DNA of 64,000 nucleotides. It comes from Numida meleagris (taxonomy: Eukaryota > Chordata > Aves > Galliformes > Numididae). The notes below the pieces were generated by a model. That model was given only the letters and a program-made list of their open reading frames with translations. It searched no databases and had not been told where the DNA came from. This document shows, piece by piece, positions 13,326 through 26,300 of this stretch. Both the position numbers and the translations under genes were made by a program. Location of the stretch: NCBI RefSeq assembly GCF_002078875.1, contig NC_034411.1:50731695-50795694 (forward strand), read 5' to 3'. Every line of letters starts with the position of its first letter. Within the stretch, counting starts at the first letter, position 1.

Positions 13326-13356
13326 AAAAAAAAAAAAACAAAACAAAAAAAAAAAA
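13326..13356. repeat. A-rich simple repeat
   Basis: Adenine tract interrupted only by cytosines. It lies about 190 bases beyond the assigned upper limit of the neighbouring CR1 remnant. CR1 elements lack poly-A tails, so it is not that element's 3' end. Confidence 0.9.
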
Positions 13357-14576
13357 CCTAAACATGTGTTTAAATTTGACGTTATATTATTATTATAAGT
13401 TAGTAAATATTATTGTATTGTTGAGTGAATATAGTAAGCTAACTTTAGGTAGAATAGGTATGTGTTTGTGTGTTGAGTAAACAGATTTATCAGAGTACCA
13501 GAAACTTGATGGTAATGATTATGAGATCAAAGCATTTCAGAGGTACTCAGGTATCCAAGATATTTGCTTAGGGCAGAGATGTGCAGGACCAATTGGAGAT
13601 CCATTTCAGATGGGAGAAATCCTGTGTTGCATGTAGCATTCACATAAAATGTTATAAATAATACTAGTGTCCGTGGAAGAAAACAGATACCTAAAACATG
13701 GGTAATACAGACACAGTCAGGCTTGTTGTGTGTCTGCTCTTTTAAATATCTTGAGAAAATGTCAGTATCTGTTGATAGAAGGCTTATTGTCTAAACTGCT
13801 GCAGAAAATTCATATAACAAAATGTAATTGACTTGGTTTTGTTTATAACTTAAATTCTCAGTTGTGTGGGGAGGATTTCTCAGTGTATAATACATGTGCA
13901 CATTTGTCCATTAGTAGGACTTTTAATGGTTTATTTTATGCTGTGTTCTCTTTCAGTTTGTTGTTTAAAATGATTTATCTTAGTAGTTATAGGAGAAAGA
14001 GATTGAACTTGATAAAGACTAAGTCTCTCCAAACCCTTTGCTTTCGTGTAAAGCTTAAATGCACATGTACATATGAAAGCTAAAAACTTGAGGGTTATGG
14101 ACCAAAAAAAAAAAAAATCACAAAAACGAGTGCCTTCTTGCTCTGGAAAAAATGGTATTTCTCTTTCAGTGTCTATTTTAGAATTGTGCCACTGTATCCA
14201 GTTCTGCTTTTGGCTCATTGCAGCAGAATGATTCTTCTGTAGATGTGCCTCAGTAGTGTGCCTATGGAGAGCAAACATTTAAAATAACTGCCTCTGTATT
14301 TTAAGCTTGGACATTATGAGACTGTGATGTTCAGAAGGATGCCATTTTCCTTAGAAATCCTCCCTGAAAAGGGAAACTAGAGAGAGTGCTCTAGCTTGCT
14401 CCTCTTTCTCAGGCAGGAGGATCTAAGAGCTTATGTTGACTGTTGAGTATAAGATCAGGATGGGGGGTGAGAGCTGTAGCCAAGGATATCGCCTCCAGGC
14501 TGGTTAGCGTACAGATGTAACTGAGCTCAGCTTTGTGTCTGGACTTACCATTGGCTTTTCTTGACTCTCCTAACAG

Positions 14577-14717
14577 ATACCGCCGCAGTATGGTCAGCAA
14601 GGCGTGAGCGGCTACTGCCAGCAGGGCCAGCAGCCGTACTACAACCAGCAGCCGCAACACCTGCCGCCCCAGGCACAGTATCTGTCACAGGCCCAGCAGA
14701 GGTACCAGGCCCAGCAG
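14577..14717 (+). CDS. ARID1B: ARID1B coding exon, Gln/Tyr-rich (47 codons)
   Basis: ARID1B is an alternative DNA-binding subunit of nuclear BAF (SWI/SNF) chromatin-remodelling complexes, mutually exclusive with ARID1A. This 141-base exon runs from a CTAACAG acceptor to a CAG|GTAAGC donor and is in phase 0 at both ends. Its product starts [20 protein letters not shown] and ends QQRYQAQQ, with 18 Gln and 6 Tyr in 47 residues. That is the prion-like, low-complexity N-terminal half of the protein, upstream of the ARID domain. The match to remembered vertebrate ARID1B is nearly residue for residue. The mammalian exon, from memory, is a few residues longer around the HLPPQAQYL segment. Codon use is GC-richer than the AT-rich flanks, as expected for an exon. 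It is part of a larger gene; start and stop codons are outside the window. The paralogue ARID1A is the alternative, but the wording fits ARID1B better. Confidence 0.95.
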
Positions 14718-16270
14718 GTAAGCACTGTCCTGGAGCATGAAACATTCTGTGTGAGGCGAGCAGAGCCTGCCCGACCTCAGGATTTCAGGATAAAGCTGGT
14801 GCAAACAAAATGAAATACATGGAGTCAGTCAACGTCCTTCTGAAAAGTCTTTGAGGATATGCACATGCACACATGCTTTTTGGATTTCTTTTATATCAGC
14901 TTTTTTGAATGTGGCTGTTATTTATACCCCAGAAACTATTAATTTTGTTTCTAAAAACAAGTGTGATCAGATGTCGGTGGAGCTGGAAGGTTTTCTTTGG
15001 TTTTGTTTTGTTTTCCCCTCACAAAACAGATTTTGAGAGCTCCTGCATCTAATATGGTCAGTGTTGTTTTGTTCTTAGTTTTGGTTCATTTTTAAGGACA
15101 GATGATTTAAGGGCATTTTGCAGCTGTGTTATCAAGGGAGCTTCCTAAGAGATATTTTTATAATTGATATTACAGCTTTTACTTTGATTATTTTCAGTTT
15201 GTCCAACCGGTTAGTAAAAATCTGTAATTTGGTATGCATTTCAGTTCTTGAATTGTATTTTATGTGCTTGCTATTAAAATTCATCTTAAATTATTCTGTT
15301 TTTAACTAAGATCAGAAGTGGTAGTGTCCTAAAGCTTGAGAAATACATGGATTTTAGATACTGAACAAAATTGATGTCCATATCTGATAAAGCTGCATGC
15401 GTAAGCTAAGATTCTGTCTGCAGCCTCGGCTCTGTTAATCGCAGAGAGCTGATCTGAAAATGGAAGGATGAAGCTAAAGCATGCTCACCATCCTGGGAAA
15501 TCTAACAAAAGTGAGTTTTGCTCAAGACTGGTATTAGTGAAAGCATCAACACTTGCTTCAGATCACTGGGGAATTCTGTCAGGTGTGGCTGATTAACATT
15601 TTGGGGGTAATGCTGGTACAATGTAGAAATCTCAGTTTGAAATAAAAATAGTGTACAAAGTAAACTTAACAAAAGATGTCATAAGTAGCAGTGATGCAGG
15701 AGACTCCTCTCCTTTGATTTTAAAATTAAACTATGGCAATTTCACTGTGTAATTACATGTTAATTTTTCTTCATCTACTTTTAAAAATTCCATTGAGACT
15801 GTTAACTTTTTTTTCATTAAAATGCTGGATCATTTGTTAAATAGAATTTTTAATTGTATCTGTGATATTCTTGTAAATGTCATATTTTTCTGTCTTTGGG
15901 GTTATAGATAACTGACTTCAAATATTGCAGTTGTTGTTAATTTTCTCCATTCTTAGTTTGGCATTAAATACTTGAATTCTCTGTAAGTTGAAAATAGTGT
16001 TCACAAGCATCTTGGTAAAATCTTAGCATATGAATTCTTAATAATACAGCCTATGAGAGAGAAGAAACACATCTCTTCCAGTGTCTACATATCACAGATT
16101 GTGAAATTGAAATGGTTTTTGCTGCCTTAGACACCTCTTCATATTTTAAATATTGTCAGTTGAATGGATTGAGTGTTTTAGTGTAGAAGTATAGAAGACA
16201 TGCTGACTATACAGGGCTTATGAAATAACAAGAAACTGATTTATCTGCTGATATGCATTCCAATTACATC

Positions 16271-16289
16271 TTTTTTTTTTTTTTTTTTT
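16271..16289. repeat. Poly-T tract (T19)
   Basis: Nineteen uninterrupted thymines in intron sequence. No attached retroposon body was recognised. Confidence 0.95.
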
Positions 16290-19200
16290 GTTACCATAGC
16301 TAGTAAAGTGAGGGTTTGTGAAGTGAAGGGTATCATAGAAGAGTATAAAGGTGAAATGGGAATAAAACCTTACATATATTACAGACTTAAGAGAAATTAG
16401 ATGAAGAGGAAGGCAGGGAGAGATTCACGGATAGAAGATAGCAGCCTTGTTGTATCCAAACTACTACTTTGAGGATCTGATTGTCTAAATCCAGGCACCG
16501 AGGATGAAACTGTGGTCTCAAGATAAGCAGACATTTTTGCATGAATCTGCAAATGCAGATTGTTTGTGAGGAGTAATGTACACAGCCTTGCATTTGGTAA
16601 TGGTAGTGGTGTCCAGCTCCTTGTTGTTGAGCCTCACTAGAGATAAAAGCAGTAGTCCGTAACAGCTTTGGTCTTGCTTCTTTTCTTTTTTTCTTTTCCC
16701 GATCTCCAGATTGGCTTTGTGGCTTTTCCCCCTTGCCTTGGGAAGGCTCATCACAGGAGGAACACCTCCTCTGTAATGTTTCAGTGAGATCCCATTGGTG
16801 TTCTTTCCCATTCTTTGGGAAATGCTAATCTAGAAAACAAATTCCTAACACAAGAAGTTGAAGTCAGTACTTCTGACACTTCACCACCAGTGTTTTTTCT
16901 CTGTTGATGATGCATAGTAGAGTTACTGTGAAGCACTGCACTGTGAAGTACAATATGTAAATCAATACTAGGATAACAAAATGTTGGGAGTGTATGTCAA
17001 ATTCTACTACTGAGACGAGGATTTTTGAAACTGTGCTTACTTAAGCATGTATGCCTCTGCTTATATGAGACTGATTAACTTTTGAAAATCATTTGAAAAT
17101 TAGAGTTTAGTTGACTAAAATTTTAGCAAGCGAAATACGAGTAGGCATTCATACAGTTCTAGGACTTTTAAGGGCAGAGTTCACCAAATTTGATCTGTTG
17201 TGCAGCTTTACGATGGGAAGCTCAGGGAAAATCTTACTGCTGTTCACAACTATTTAATGGGGGTGTAGAGTAGAGCACAAAGCTAAACTTACCCCAGAGG
17301 TACACAGTGGAGGGACAAGAGGCAATGGGCATAAGTTGGGACAAGGGAGGTCTCAACTCCATAAGAGATTCTGTGATTTTAATATTAGTTTAATATATTC
17401 TAATTTAAAAATAAACTATAAAATCATATAATGCCTGTTTCACCAGTTAGCATGTCTTGATTTCTCTCCCCACTGTTAACACACCATTTCCTGTTTATCT
17501 AATCACATCAATTAGAAAATGCGAAGCAGTCTCAATCTTACAAGGACTGGTTTTGTCATCCTTAGTTCTATTCTTCTTTTTATCCTGAAGATGAATTTAA
17601 TTCATGTCTTCTGTATTCTGTTAACCATTTTTTTAAAATCCTGATTTTGTTGCTTTTTGTGCTCAAAATTGGCATTAGTTAGTCCTTGGCAGAATTGCAC
17701 CAATTCTGAAGAATGTGTAAGTTGATACTTCCAGCATGTTGGCCTTGAGAAGAGAAGATGGCCTCTGAAGATATTTTTGCTACATACTGGCTAGTCAGAA
17801 TGATAGGCAAGCTGTAAACTACAAGTATTCTTCCTGGAGAGTGTGGGCAAGAGATCATTCTAATAATACTGAAGTAGCTCCTGGAAGCCTCAGCTGTGGC
17901 TCAGTACATTATTATCCAAAGTGTTCTACAAGTACTTAACAAAAAGGTGGTCATTGCCTCCAAAATGTTTACAGCCGAAATATTAAATGCGGCAATAGAT
18001 GAAGTTATTTCAGTAAGGAGGTATAAATAAAAGGACAATAGCTCAAGGTAGCTAGTAACATGGAAGGCATTCATTTAGTTGATTCTCATATTAGGATATT
18101 CCTTTTATTCTACTGCTACAGTGGAAAACTGCATTTGAAGACTATTTACTTGGTTCATGATCTGTATACCTTGAATGATGGCCAAATGCTCATTAGCTTT
18201 AACATGAGGTATTCTTTTCTTTCTCAGTCTTGGAAAACGCTGACTATGATTGCCTGCCTTCTTGACAAGGGAAATCATTTTGAAGAGAAAAAGAGTATTA
18301 ATTTTGAATAGAGAATACAATTACTGTGAATCATTATTGAAGTTTGGGTGGCACAAAGTCTCCCAGTTAGTAACAGGTAAACAAAAATTATTTTCACTCC
18401 ACTTTATGGTCAGAGAGAAACAAGATTTGTTTGCTGTAAGTACTGAGGTAGGAGAAAACGTGTAATAGAAAATCCTTCTCATTCACTTTTGCTGTCAGGA
18501 AAAAAAAGGTTGCACACGCTCCTCAAGGCTTCTAATATAGATTGAGTGAGCTGATTAGAAAATTCAATTATGAAACTTTTTAGAAGTCTTAACTGATATT
18601 AAAGGATTCTCAAGTGTAAATAAAAGTATGTCCTGTGGAATTTGATCAGCTTTCCTGACTCAGTCTGTGTAGGCATTCGTGAATCCAGTTCAGTTCCTTA
18701 CAGACTGGAAGTTGAACTTGCTTGTAACGGGAGCAGTTGTGAGTTGAGGAAGTTTCATGTCCTGTTTTAGGGTAAATAAGCCATCTCTGTGACTGCATTC
18801 CTTGTGATTGAAGTGTAATTCAACAGGTTTTACTTCAAATAACAGAGAGTCCAGACTAGAGGAAGGGGACTGCTCGGTAATTTGCCTTCTTTTTCCCATT
18901 GTGTTTTCTTTCTTTCCCTTGTAGGCTTATGCCAGTGTGTTTGTTTAGGAGATTATCAAACTGAAAGTGGGGTTTATTCTGAGTTGATGATTGGCTTTTA
19001 TGTGTCACCAGTTTCATTTTATGTAAAGTCCTACAGTGTGTTGTATTGACTGTTTTATTATGTGAAGAAAACTGATACCAAGTTTCATACAGATAATGTT
19101 GTATTTTTGCACTGTTAGAATGTGAGCGAGCTTCTGCAGTCAGGTCTAATGCCTAGTGTTGTGCCTTTGAATTGGCTCTCACCTCCATTTCTCACGTATT

Positions 19201-20576
19201 GTGGATGTATGAGGCCATTGCTCCTTTTCTTTTACTCACTTGGATGCAATATGCAATCTTGTCAATAAAAGTAAATGGATAAAATAACTTCTGGATCTGT
19301 TCCAGTAACTAGTGGCTTCTCATTCTTCAAATAAATATAGAGAGGAAGAAGGAGAATGGAATTTATTTGAATGTTTAAACTGTAAGTTGTTTAGATCCTT
19401 GTGAGATGGATTGCTTGGTGGCAGAAAGGGAGTTTCCTAAGGGGTGATTTGATACTAATACTCTCATAGTTTACTACAGAGCCATATCGTAAGCCAGACT
19501 CAGTCATCTCGTCTTCAAATCAGGAGCCTGCTGTGTAAAACCCATTAAAGGAAGAGCTTTATTTTTAAGCATATTTTTTTGCAGGAGCATCAGATGCATT
19601 GATCATTAGATATTGCCAGTAGATGTAGATATCTCTATGCTTTTTAATATTTTTTTTTAACCTTTACTGCTCTTTAGAAGAAAAAAGAGAAAGATGTGTT
19701 ATACTACTAGAGTGTTGCCCTTGGCAGGGTTTTTCATCTTGAAATGGCACATAAATGAATAAACGCTTCAGTTGTTTTTGCAGTTTTAAATCTTTTGCCA
19801 TAACTAGTAGTGATATTTTTCTCAAGAATGTCATGTAATTGCAAACTTAAACTGTCATCATTAAACATTATTTTGTTAAGATAGTTTGATGTATGTTTTG
19901 GGTTATTATGCTTTCCAAGTAGCTTTTAAACAGCCATGTTATATATTGTTTTATGTAGCATGTTTTTGTATGTATTGAGAGAGGATCATGCCTTTGAGAT
20001 TTAATAAGCTATTACAGGAGTTGGGACCCTATCATTTTTTTTGACAGATAAAGCAGAACTGAAAGAATAATTATGATCTCACTCTTGTTTAAACAAAAAT
20101 GGTGATTTTATTTTATATCCGTTATTGTTATCCTGAAGTCATCTTTTGTTTAAAGTATTCCTGGAAGCTTTCTTCTTACAGATTTCCAGGATTGAGCAAA
20201 ATTATGCTGCTCCTTGTTCTCAAGGGCAGGTATGAGACTGAAAAGAGAAGATCCTTGATGTGTGTCAGGTGCTTGCACTTTTCTGGGGCATTGCTCTTCC
20301 CGGTTAAGTGTGCACAAAGAGGCTATACACATTCCCTGGTGGTTACCATGACTGATTTTTAGAAATGCCTTAACGGAACAGCCAGGCCCTTCAGGTTCCT
20401 TTTATAAAAAAGGATAAAATGTTTTATAAACAAGCAAACAAACAAGATACCCTCACTATCAGGTTTTATTTAAGTAAGTTTTAAAAGCTGACCCAAACCT
20501 TAGGGCTTACGGTGGAGAACCATCTTTCCCATCTGTGGTAACTCAGTGCTCATGTCCACCGACCAAGGGGGAGAGG

Positions 20577-20868
20577 AATCATAGAACTGCAGAATGATTT
20601 GGGCTGGAAAGGGCCTTAAAGCCCACCCAGTCCCAAACCCCTGCCATGGGCAGGGCTTCCCCCCACCAGATCAGGCTGCCCACAGCCCATCCAACCTGGC
20701 CTTGAGTGCCTCCAAGGATGGGGCACCCACAGCTTCTCTGGGCAGCCTATGCCAGTGCCTCACCACCCTCTGAGTAAGAAATTGCCTCCTAGCATCTAAC
20801 CTAAATCTCCCTTCTTTTAGTTTAAAGCCATTCTCCCTTGTCCTATCACTGTCTGCCCATGTAAATGC
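20577..20868 (-). mobile_element. CR1 LINE, short 5'-truncated copy, relatively young
   Basis: The + strand starts GAATCATAGAACTGCAGAATG and continues with close matches to the galliform CR1 3' end: CCCTGCCATGGGCAGGG, CTCTGGGCAGCCTATGCCAG, CCTCACCACCCTCTGAGTAA, CCCTTGTCCTATCACTGTC. Read on the minus strand it gives the classic CR1 ORF2 C-terminus: RFRLDARRQF, HWHRLPREAV, APSLEALKARLDG. The match stops near 20868, so this is a roughly 290-base, 5'-truncated insertion. It diverges much less than the other CR1 pieces here. A longer open frame continuing to 20982 runs into flanking DNA and is not a host gene. Confidence 0.95.
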
Positions 20869-23800
20869 ACTAGCACACACATGCCTTGCTTGGGCACTGC
20901 CCCAAACGCTGTCCAGGAGGAGGCTCTGTCCTGTGGGTATCAGCACATCCTTCCAGTGCCCTGTCGACAGCTTTCTGCACATGGAGAGCAGGGGTCAGTG
21001 CGGGATGGGGGCCGTGTTCTCCTGCTGAGGCCTGCAGGTGCCAGACCTCTGTGCAGTTCAGGAGTAACCCTGTGCAGAGAGCCCAGGCTTGGGGCTGCAG
21101 GGGTGGGAAAGCTATGATGGGGTGCTGCTCTGAAGGCTGAAGGGAATTGGACAGGTCTCCAGTAGGAGCCAGTTGTTCTTCATAAAGCGTTTGTTTTATT
21201 ACTAATAACTGGAATAAATTGATTTGGTTCTGTTCAGAGTGCTCTGAGAGCCATAAATCTCAGGTCTTGTTTCTGAACTGGCAGCACGGTTTGAGTCGGT
21301 CTCAGTCGGCAGCCTGGGACTGTTGTGGGAATGTTCCTTGTGGACATCTGTTTGTAGCGCTGAGTCAGTGCAAGGTGGGACAGAGACAGCATTACCCCCA
21401 TTTGAAACAGTCTTTGAAAATGTGAACAAAATGTGAAACTAATTAATCTGTTTTCATGTCCAAGCTGTATGACTGTCATGAAAACAGAACAAACTGTATT
21501 GTGGCAAAATGCGTCAAATTATTGAAGTGATTTTGGTACCATGAGGATGAAGTTTTGTTTTCCAATTTCACGCGAGCTGCTAAAGTTCCTTTAACAGTGA
21601 AATAAGCACCACGTTAATTAATGCTCTCAAGCTGTTTTGGGGTGTAATGGTACAAAAATGCTGCTGTTGTAAGTTAGGAATAATAGCGTAGCATGCGAAT
21701 ATCGAAATACATTAGTGAGTAATACAGATAATTCTCAATGAGTACAAATTAAAGCTTTATACCTAAACTCAATTATTCTTTTTAATAAAATCCCTGCGCT
21801 TTTATTAGAAACTGGCACAGAATTGGCATTCAGCTGTACCATAGTTCAGTCTAAACTCCTGCAGAATTTAAACTTGGGGCTTACAAGTAACATGCAGCTG
21901 CCCAAGGCTTAAAGTTATAATCAGGATTGTTTGTCCTTCTGTCCTCTAACTCTTGTGTTGCACTCATCCACCACTAGATGAGTGGTTGCTCTTAGCGTTT
22001 GTTGTATTATGAACCACAGGAAATCTGGAAAAGAACGTGCCTGTGTGTTAAATTGACGTTTGCTGCTAGCCATATAGGAAAGCATTCTTTGTGAACATTG
22101 GTTATTATAGTTATATGAGAACCCATAAGCAAGTTTAATGTTCAGAAGAGATTGGTGCCTGCCATCATCAACAGTAAGTGGCAACTGCTTCTTGTGCCCC
22201 ATGAATCCTTCATGGCTTCCATTCTCTTCACGGCAGAGGTGTCTAGTGCTTCTATGCATGCTGTTCTGAAATATTGGGTTTATTTTCCGTTTAAAAGTAA
22301 TTATTTTCTTGCCACAGTAAAGAAGTACAAAGGAGAAGTTATTCTTTCAAACCATTCAACCCCAAAACTGTAGCATTAAGAACTCTTATTTCTGATGTAT
22401 GCTTGTTGGTTGGTTTGTACAAGACAAAACTGAGAGTATGTAGCTAGCAGAGAAATCTCTGACAAGCAAGTAGCAGAGTGAAAGTCATCACACAAAACTA
22501 TTGTAGTTCTCCCAGCTTTTCCAGCCTCCTTTTCGTTGGGTCTGAGTTTAGAGTCATGGAAAAAAAACAGTATACCTTTTTTTTTTTTAATAAAGGCATC
22601 TGTCTTGATACACTGAGCACTCTGTTGCCAAGCTGCTTCAGGATATCAGATAACAAAAATCGGGGTGCAGTCTTGATTTTTGTATCTGTAATGGAGCTTG
22701 GATAGACTTGTGGGGAGAAAGGAGCGGGAAAGCAGGCTTTCAGCAATAGGCTTCCAAAGGTCTTTGCCAGCTAGTCTAATTTCCGCTTTTATAAAGTCTT
22801 AGCTCATAAGCGTGATGCTGTAGTAACACCAAGTTAGTGCTAAGCCTCTGATTGTTTATCTCTGTGGCTGAGGTTGTTTAATCAGCTCAGGAGTTCAGTA
22901 AAACCGTGACTCCTGTTGTGCTACATCTTCTCCCAGCAGTAGGAATAGCTGCTTGTTGTCCGTTTGGGGAAAGCACTGTTTGTTCAGCATTGTTTGTATC
23001 ATTCCAGCAAGTGTGTCAAAACCCTCTTTTTTTTTTCCTTGGTGGTTTGTATCTCTATTTATAATAGGTGTTAATTTTTCAGACTTGGAGAATTTTTTTT
23101 TTTCATTCTAAACCTGGTAAGCATGTGTCATAGCTCATTAGCTTTTAAGATGAACGATGCAGAGGCCCTAGTCCAGATCAGGGAATTTTTTTTTGGTACT
23201 GAAATGAAGTTAGTGCACAGTATCATCAAGAACCGCTGGTAATACGAGCCTCTTCTTTGTTAAACTGGGAAAGGAGCAAATTAGTCTGGAGGAAGAGGGA
23301 AGTCTTAACTCCTGCTCACTACTTCTTTGTAAGCAGCCAGTTGTTTGCATGCAGTGTGTTTGTAGGTTCAGTGAACAGTAACAAAAAATTTCTGCAGCTC
23401 AAAAGCAGCTCCTATTTTTTACGAACTCAAGAAAATGGTATTTAAAAGTAAATAATCCTGAATGGAAAGACTTCTCAACTACAAAAACTATGTAAAATCT
23501 ACCATGGATTCAGTGTGTAGAGAATTGTGTTCTGTCTTTTTCAAGGTTACAAATACAGTGAGATGCACATGTGTAAATGTGCTTTTCAGTGCTCTCAGCT
23601 CAGTTAGTGGTTTGGCTTCGATCCACAGAATGGTAGTATTGTTGTTGTTACAGTGGTATTGTTTAAAGTTTCTAAATTCTGATTTCTTTCAGTATTTAAA
23701 TCACAGAAGGTTAATTAAAGCAGTTCTTTATTCTACAACTGCTTGGGAATATTAACCTCACAAAGCCTGCATTAAATCACTGAAGTGATAGAATTGCATT

Positions 23801-26019
23801 TGCTTTATAAAATAACCTTACAAGAGCAAAGACAAAGCCATTTATAGTTCAGTGCCATTAATTGCTTGGCATTTAGATATTAGCGTAGGAGTCTATTAAT
23901 TAACTTGATAGTAAAACTCTTGGAATGCAGGCTGATAAAAAAAACTATTTTGTTTTAGGAGATGAGTGATCATAACTAGTGTTGTTCCTCTTACCACTCT
24001 TCTTATTATTAAATGAGTATTTTACTATTATTCTGAGATCAAAGTTAATATCCCAGAAATAATTTTATCTGTACCTTTGAAATTTAGCTGTAAGTTAACC
24101 AGAATAGTACGTTTTTCAAAAGATATCTGATCACATACTAATCATTTCCTTTATGATCCATTAGTCTAATGGGTGTTCAAAGACAAGTATGCATACACAA
24201 ATGTTTTAGAATGTAAGTGCACAAATCCTGTTCTAAGAAAAAAAAATTGAAATGTGATTGGGACAGTACAGTGAATTCAGTGATGAAGTTGTGAAGTCTG
24301 AAAAGCGTTAATAAATGTAGATTTTTGTTTTTCTATATGAGTAGTATATATTCCAAATTTTAGTGGTCTTGTAAATTACACCTAATGGTCAGTTGCAGTG
24401 CAGCAGTGTTCTTTTATGGCCTTTAAATTAACATACATTATTTTCCTCAGAGGTGGAGAAAATAAGTATGTTAATATTTCCTGGCATAAAACTTACCACC
24501 GGATTTCTTCACTGCTCATATTTTCTTTAGTGTTCAAAGATGCTTGCTGTACATATAGTTGGTTTTATTTTCTGCATTTTGAGTTGGGATTCTGTTACTA
24601 AGACAGTGTTATCTGAATATTGGTCAGCATTTATGTTACGTATATTCACAGGGAAGGAAGTCCTTTCCAGTACTTCCCTTTTACTGCATTTCTCTCCTAC
24701 CATAGTGCAATTTAGAACAGCTTTTGGAATGCTGTTCCTCAGTAATCAAGCTGTGGTAAAGTCCAGCCTCTTCCTCTCTCTTCTCTGTGATGGCTAAGTA
24801 TCAGTCTGCAACCTATCTTCTGTGTATGTATTTTTATATAGAAAACGAAATGTAGGTATAAAGGCTTTATGTTTTTGTATCTCTGCCTACAGAGTTTGCA
24901 AAGATCTTGCTTTGTTACCTTTATAAAGAAAGAGAGGTTTCTTGTTCCTTTATTTCCTAGAAATCCTTTACCAACATTTAGTGAATGTCACAGTTTTGAT
25001 TTTTTTTAAAAAAAAATTTATTTTGTTTTTATTGATGTGTTAAAGACCAGTGGTCTGGTCACAGAAGAGGTTTAAGTTTTCACCATTTGTCCTCCACACC
25101 CTCCCATTCTTGGCTACTCCCAGCAGCAGCCCAGTTGGGAGTACTTTGTCTCGAAAACATTGTGGTTGTGGTGATGGTGTTGAAGGCTTTTCTATCTCAA
25201 GGATGAAAGAAATAGTTTGCTTGTGTTGGTTTATGCTGTTGTGTTGTGCATTGAATTTCTTCTGCTGCTGGGTGCTTCCACCTGTAAATTGTCCTCTGTT
25301 TCTGCACTCTTTCTGCTCTTTGGACTATAATGTTTTTCCATGTGGTGATTGGTTTTAAGGGTTCTTGTGCTCCTATGGTACTCTTTTTCCACAGACTGTA
25401 GAGCTAGAGAGGACAGTAACACAGCTAATGCTCTGCCTCTAGCAGTCCCAAATGTGCCACGCTAACCCTCTCACATTTCAGCAATTTAGGTTAGCCCAGA
25501 TGGTAGGGTTGGGCTGAAAAAGCCCTCTATGCCAAAATCGTTACAGGTTTTTCTTCATCTTAATTTCAGTTCTATCTCTTAGGATTCTCCTGTCGCTGAA
25601 TTGTAGTCAGACTGCATGTCAGTCATTTATTTTAAGAGGCTGTATGTTGGAGTATTAGGGGAAGACCTGATGGGTGTCACTGGACTGTTACACAGGTGTT
25701 GTCTGTAACATAATATAGCTTTTTATTTAGGGAAGGAAAACAAAAGAACAAACAAACAACCAAAGCCTCTCATCACTTGGTGTTTTATGTGACCACAGTA
25801 ATGTTCTGAGTGCTGCTCGCAACCCTTCCTTACGGAGTCGCAGGTTTTCATGAGCCTTTGGGTGAAGTTGTGGCTCACATAGACAGGCCCCAAAGAAAAT
25901 GCTGCAAAGATGTTTCTCAGCCTCAAGCACAGAAGTCTTGTCTCTGGGTCCCTCGTTCTGTTCGCCTGGAGGTAGCAGCTGCTCTCAGTGCAGCTTTTCT
26001 CTTTATTCCGTAAGCTGGC

Positions 26020-26300
26020 TGCAGGGTTTCAGTGCGCGGTAAGCTGCGGGTAGTCCTCTGACCTGGTTTCTGCCAGCCAGCCGTATGCTCCCAGAGCTGC
26101 CTCCGCCCCGACGGGCGTCTGGGGACAGCTCCTGCCCCCTGGGGCCACCAACTTGGAGGAAATGGAGAGTTTGAAGTGCTGCTCCGCTCAGGCCCTCCAT
26201 CGCTTTCAGCTCAGTTTTGGGTTCACAGTGCTCTTCTGGGGCTGGCAGTCCCCCTCAGTGCCTTGGGCCTGCTGAAGACCTCAGAGCCTTAGGAATGCAG
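26020..26300. other. GC-rich, CpG-containing intronic patch
   Basis: GC content rises clearly above the flanks, with several CpGs (GTGCGCGG, CCGCCCCGACGGGCG). No repeat or exon could be identified. It could be a small regulatory element or simply a GC-rich local segment. Confidence 0.3.

Larger units (their letters stand above)
1..14576 (+). other. ARID1B: Partial upstream intron of ARID1B
   Basis: This is the 3' part of the intron that ends at the 14577 exon; its donor lies outside the window. The last bases are a pyrimidine-rich tract followed by CTAACAG, and a CTTAC branch-point-like motif sits about 30 bases upstream. The interior is AT-rich with stops in every frame. It holds three old minus-strand CR1 pieces (4041-4465, 4506-5476, 10948-13140), a 23-bp tandem duplication near 9186, a TTG microsatellite near 10608 and an A-rich tract near 13326. 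I see nothing supportable in 1-4040, 5480-9180 or 13360-14570 beyond ordinary intronic sequence; the small open frames there resemble no protein I know. Confidence 0.85.

Noticed and set aside
14604..14813. Open frame starting at an ATG inside the ARID1B exon
   Set aside because: The ATG lies in a different reading frame from the ARID1B protein, and the frame runs past the splice donor into the intron. The exon limits are set by the AG and GT borders.
20671..20982. 103-codon minus-strand frame resembling predicted bird proteins
   Set aside because: Its second half is the CR1 ORF2 C-terminus (HWHRLPREAV, KARLDG) and its first half is flanking DNA. It is a mobile-element fragment, not a host gene.
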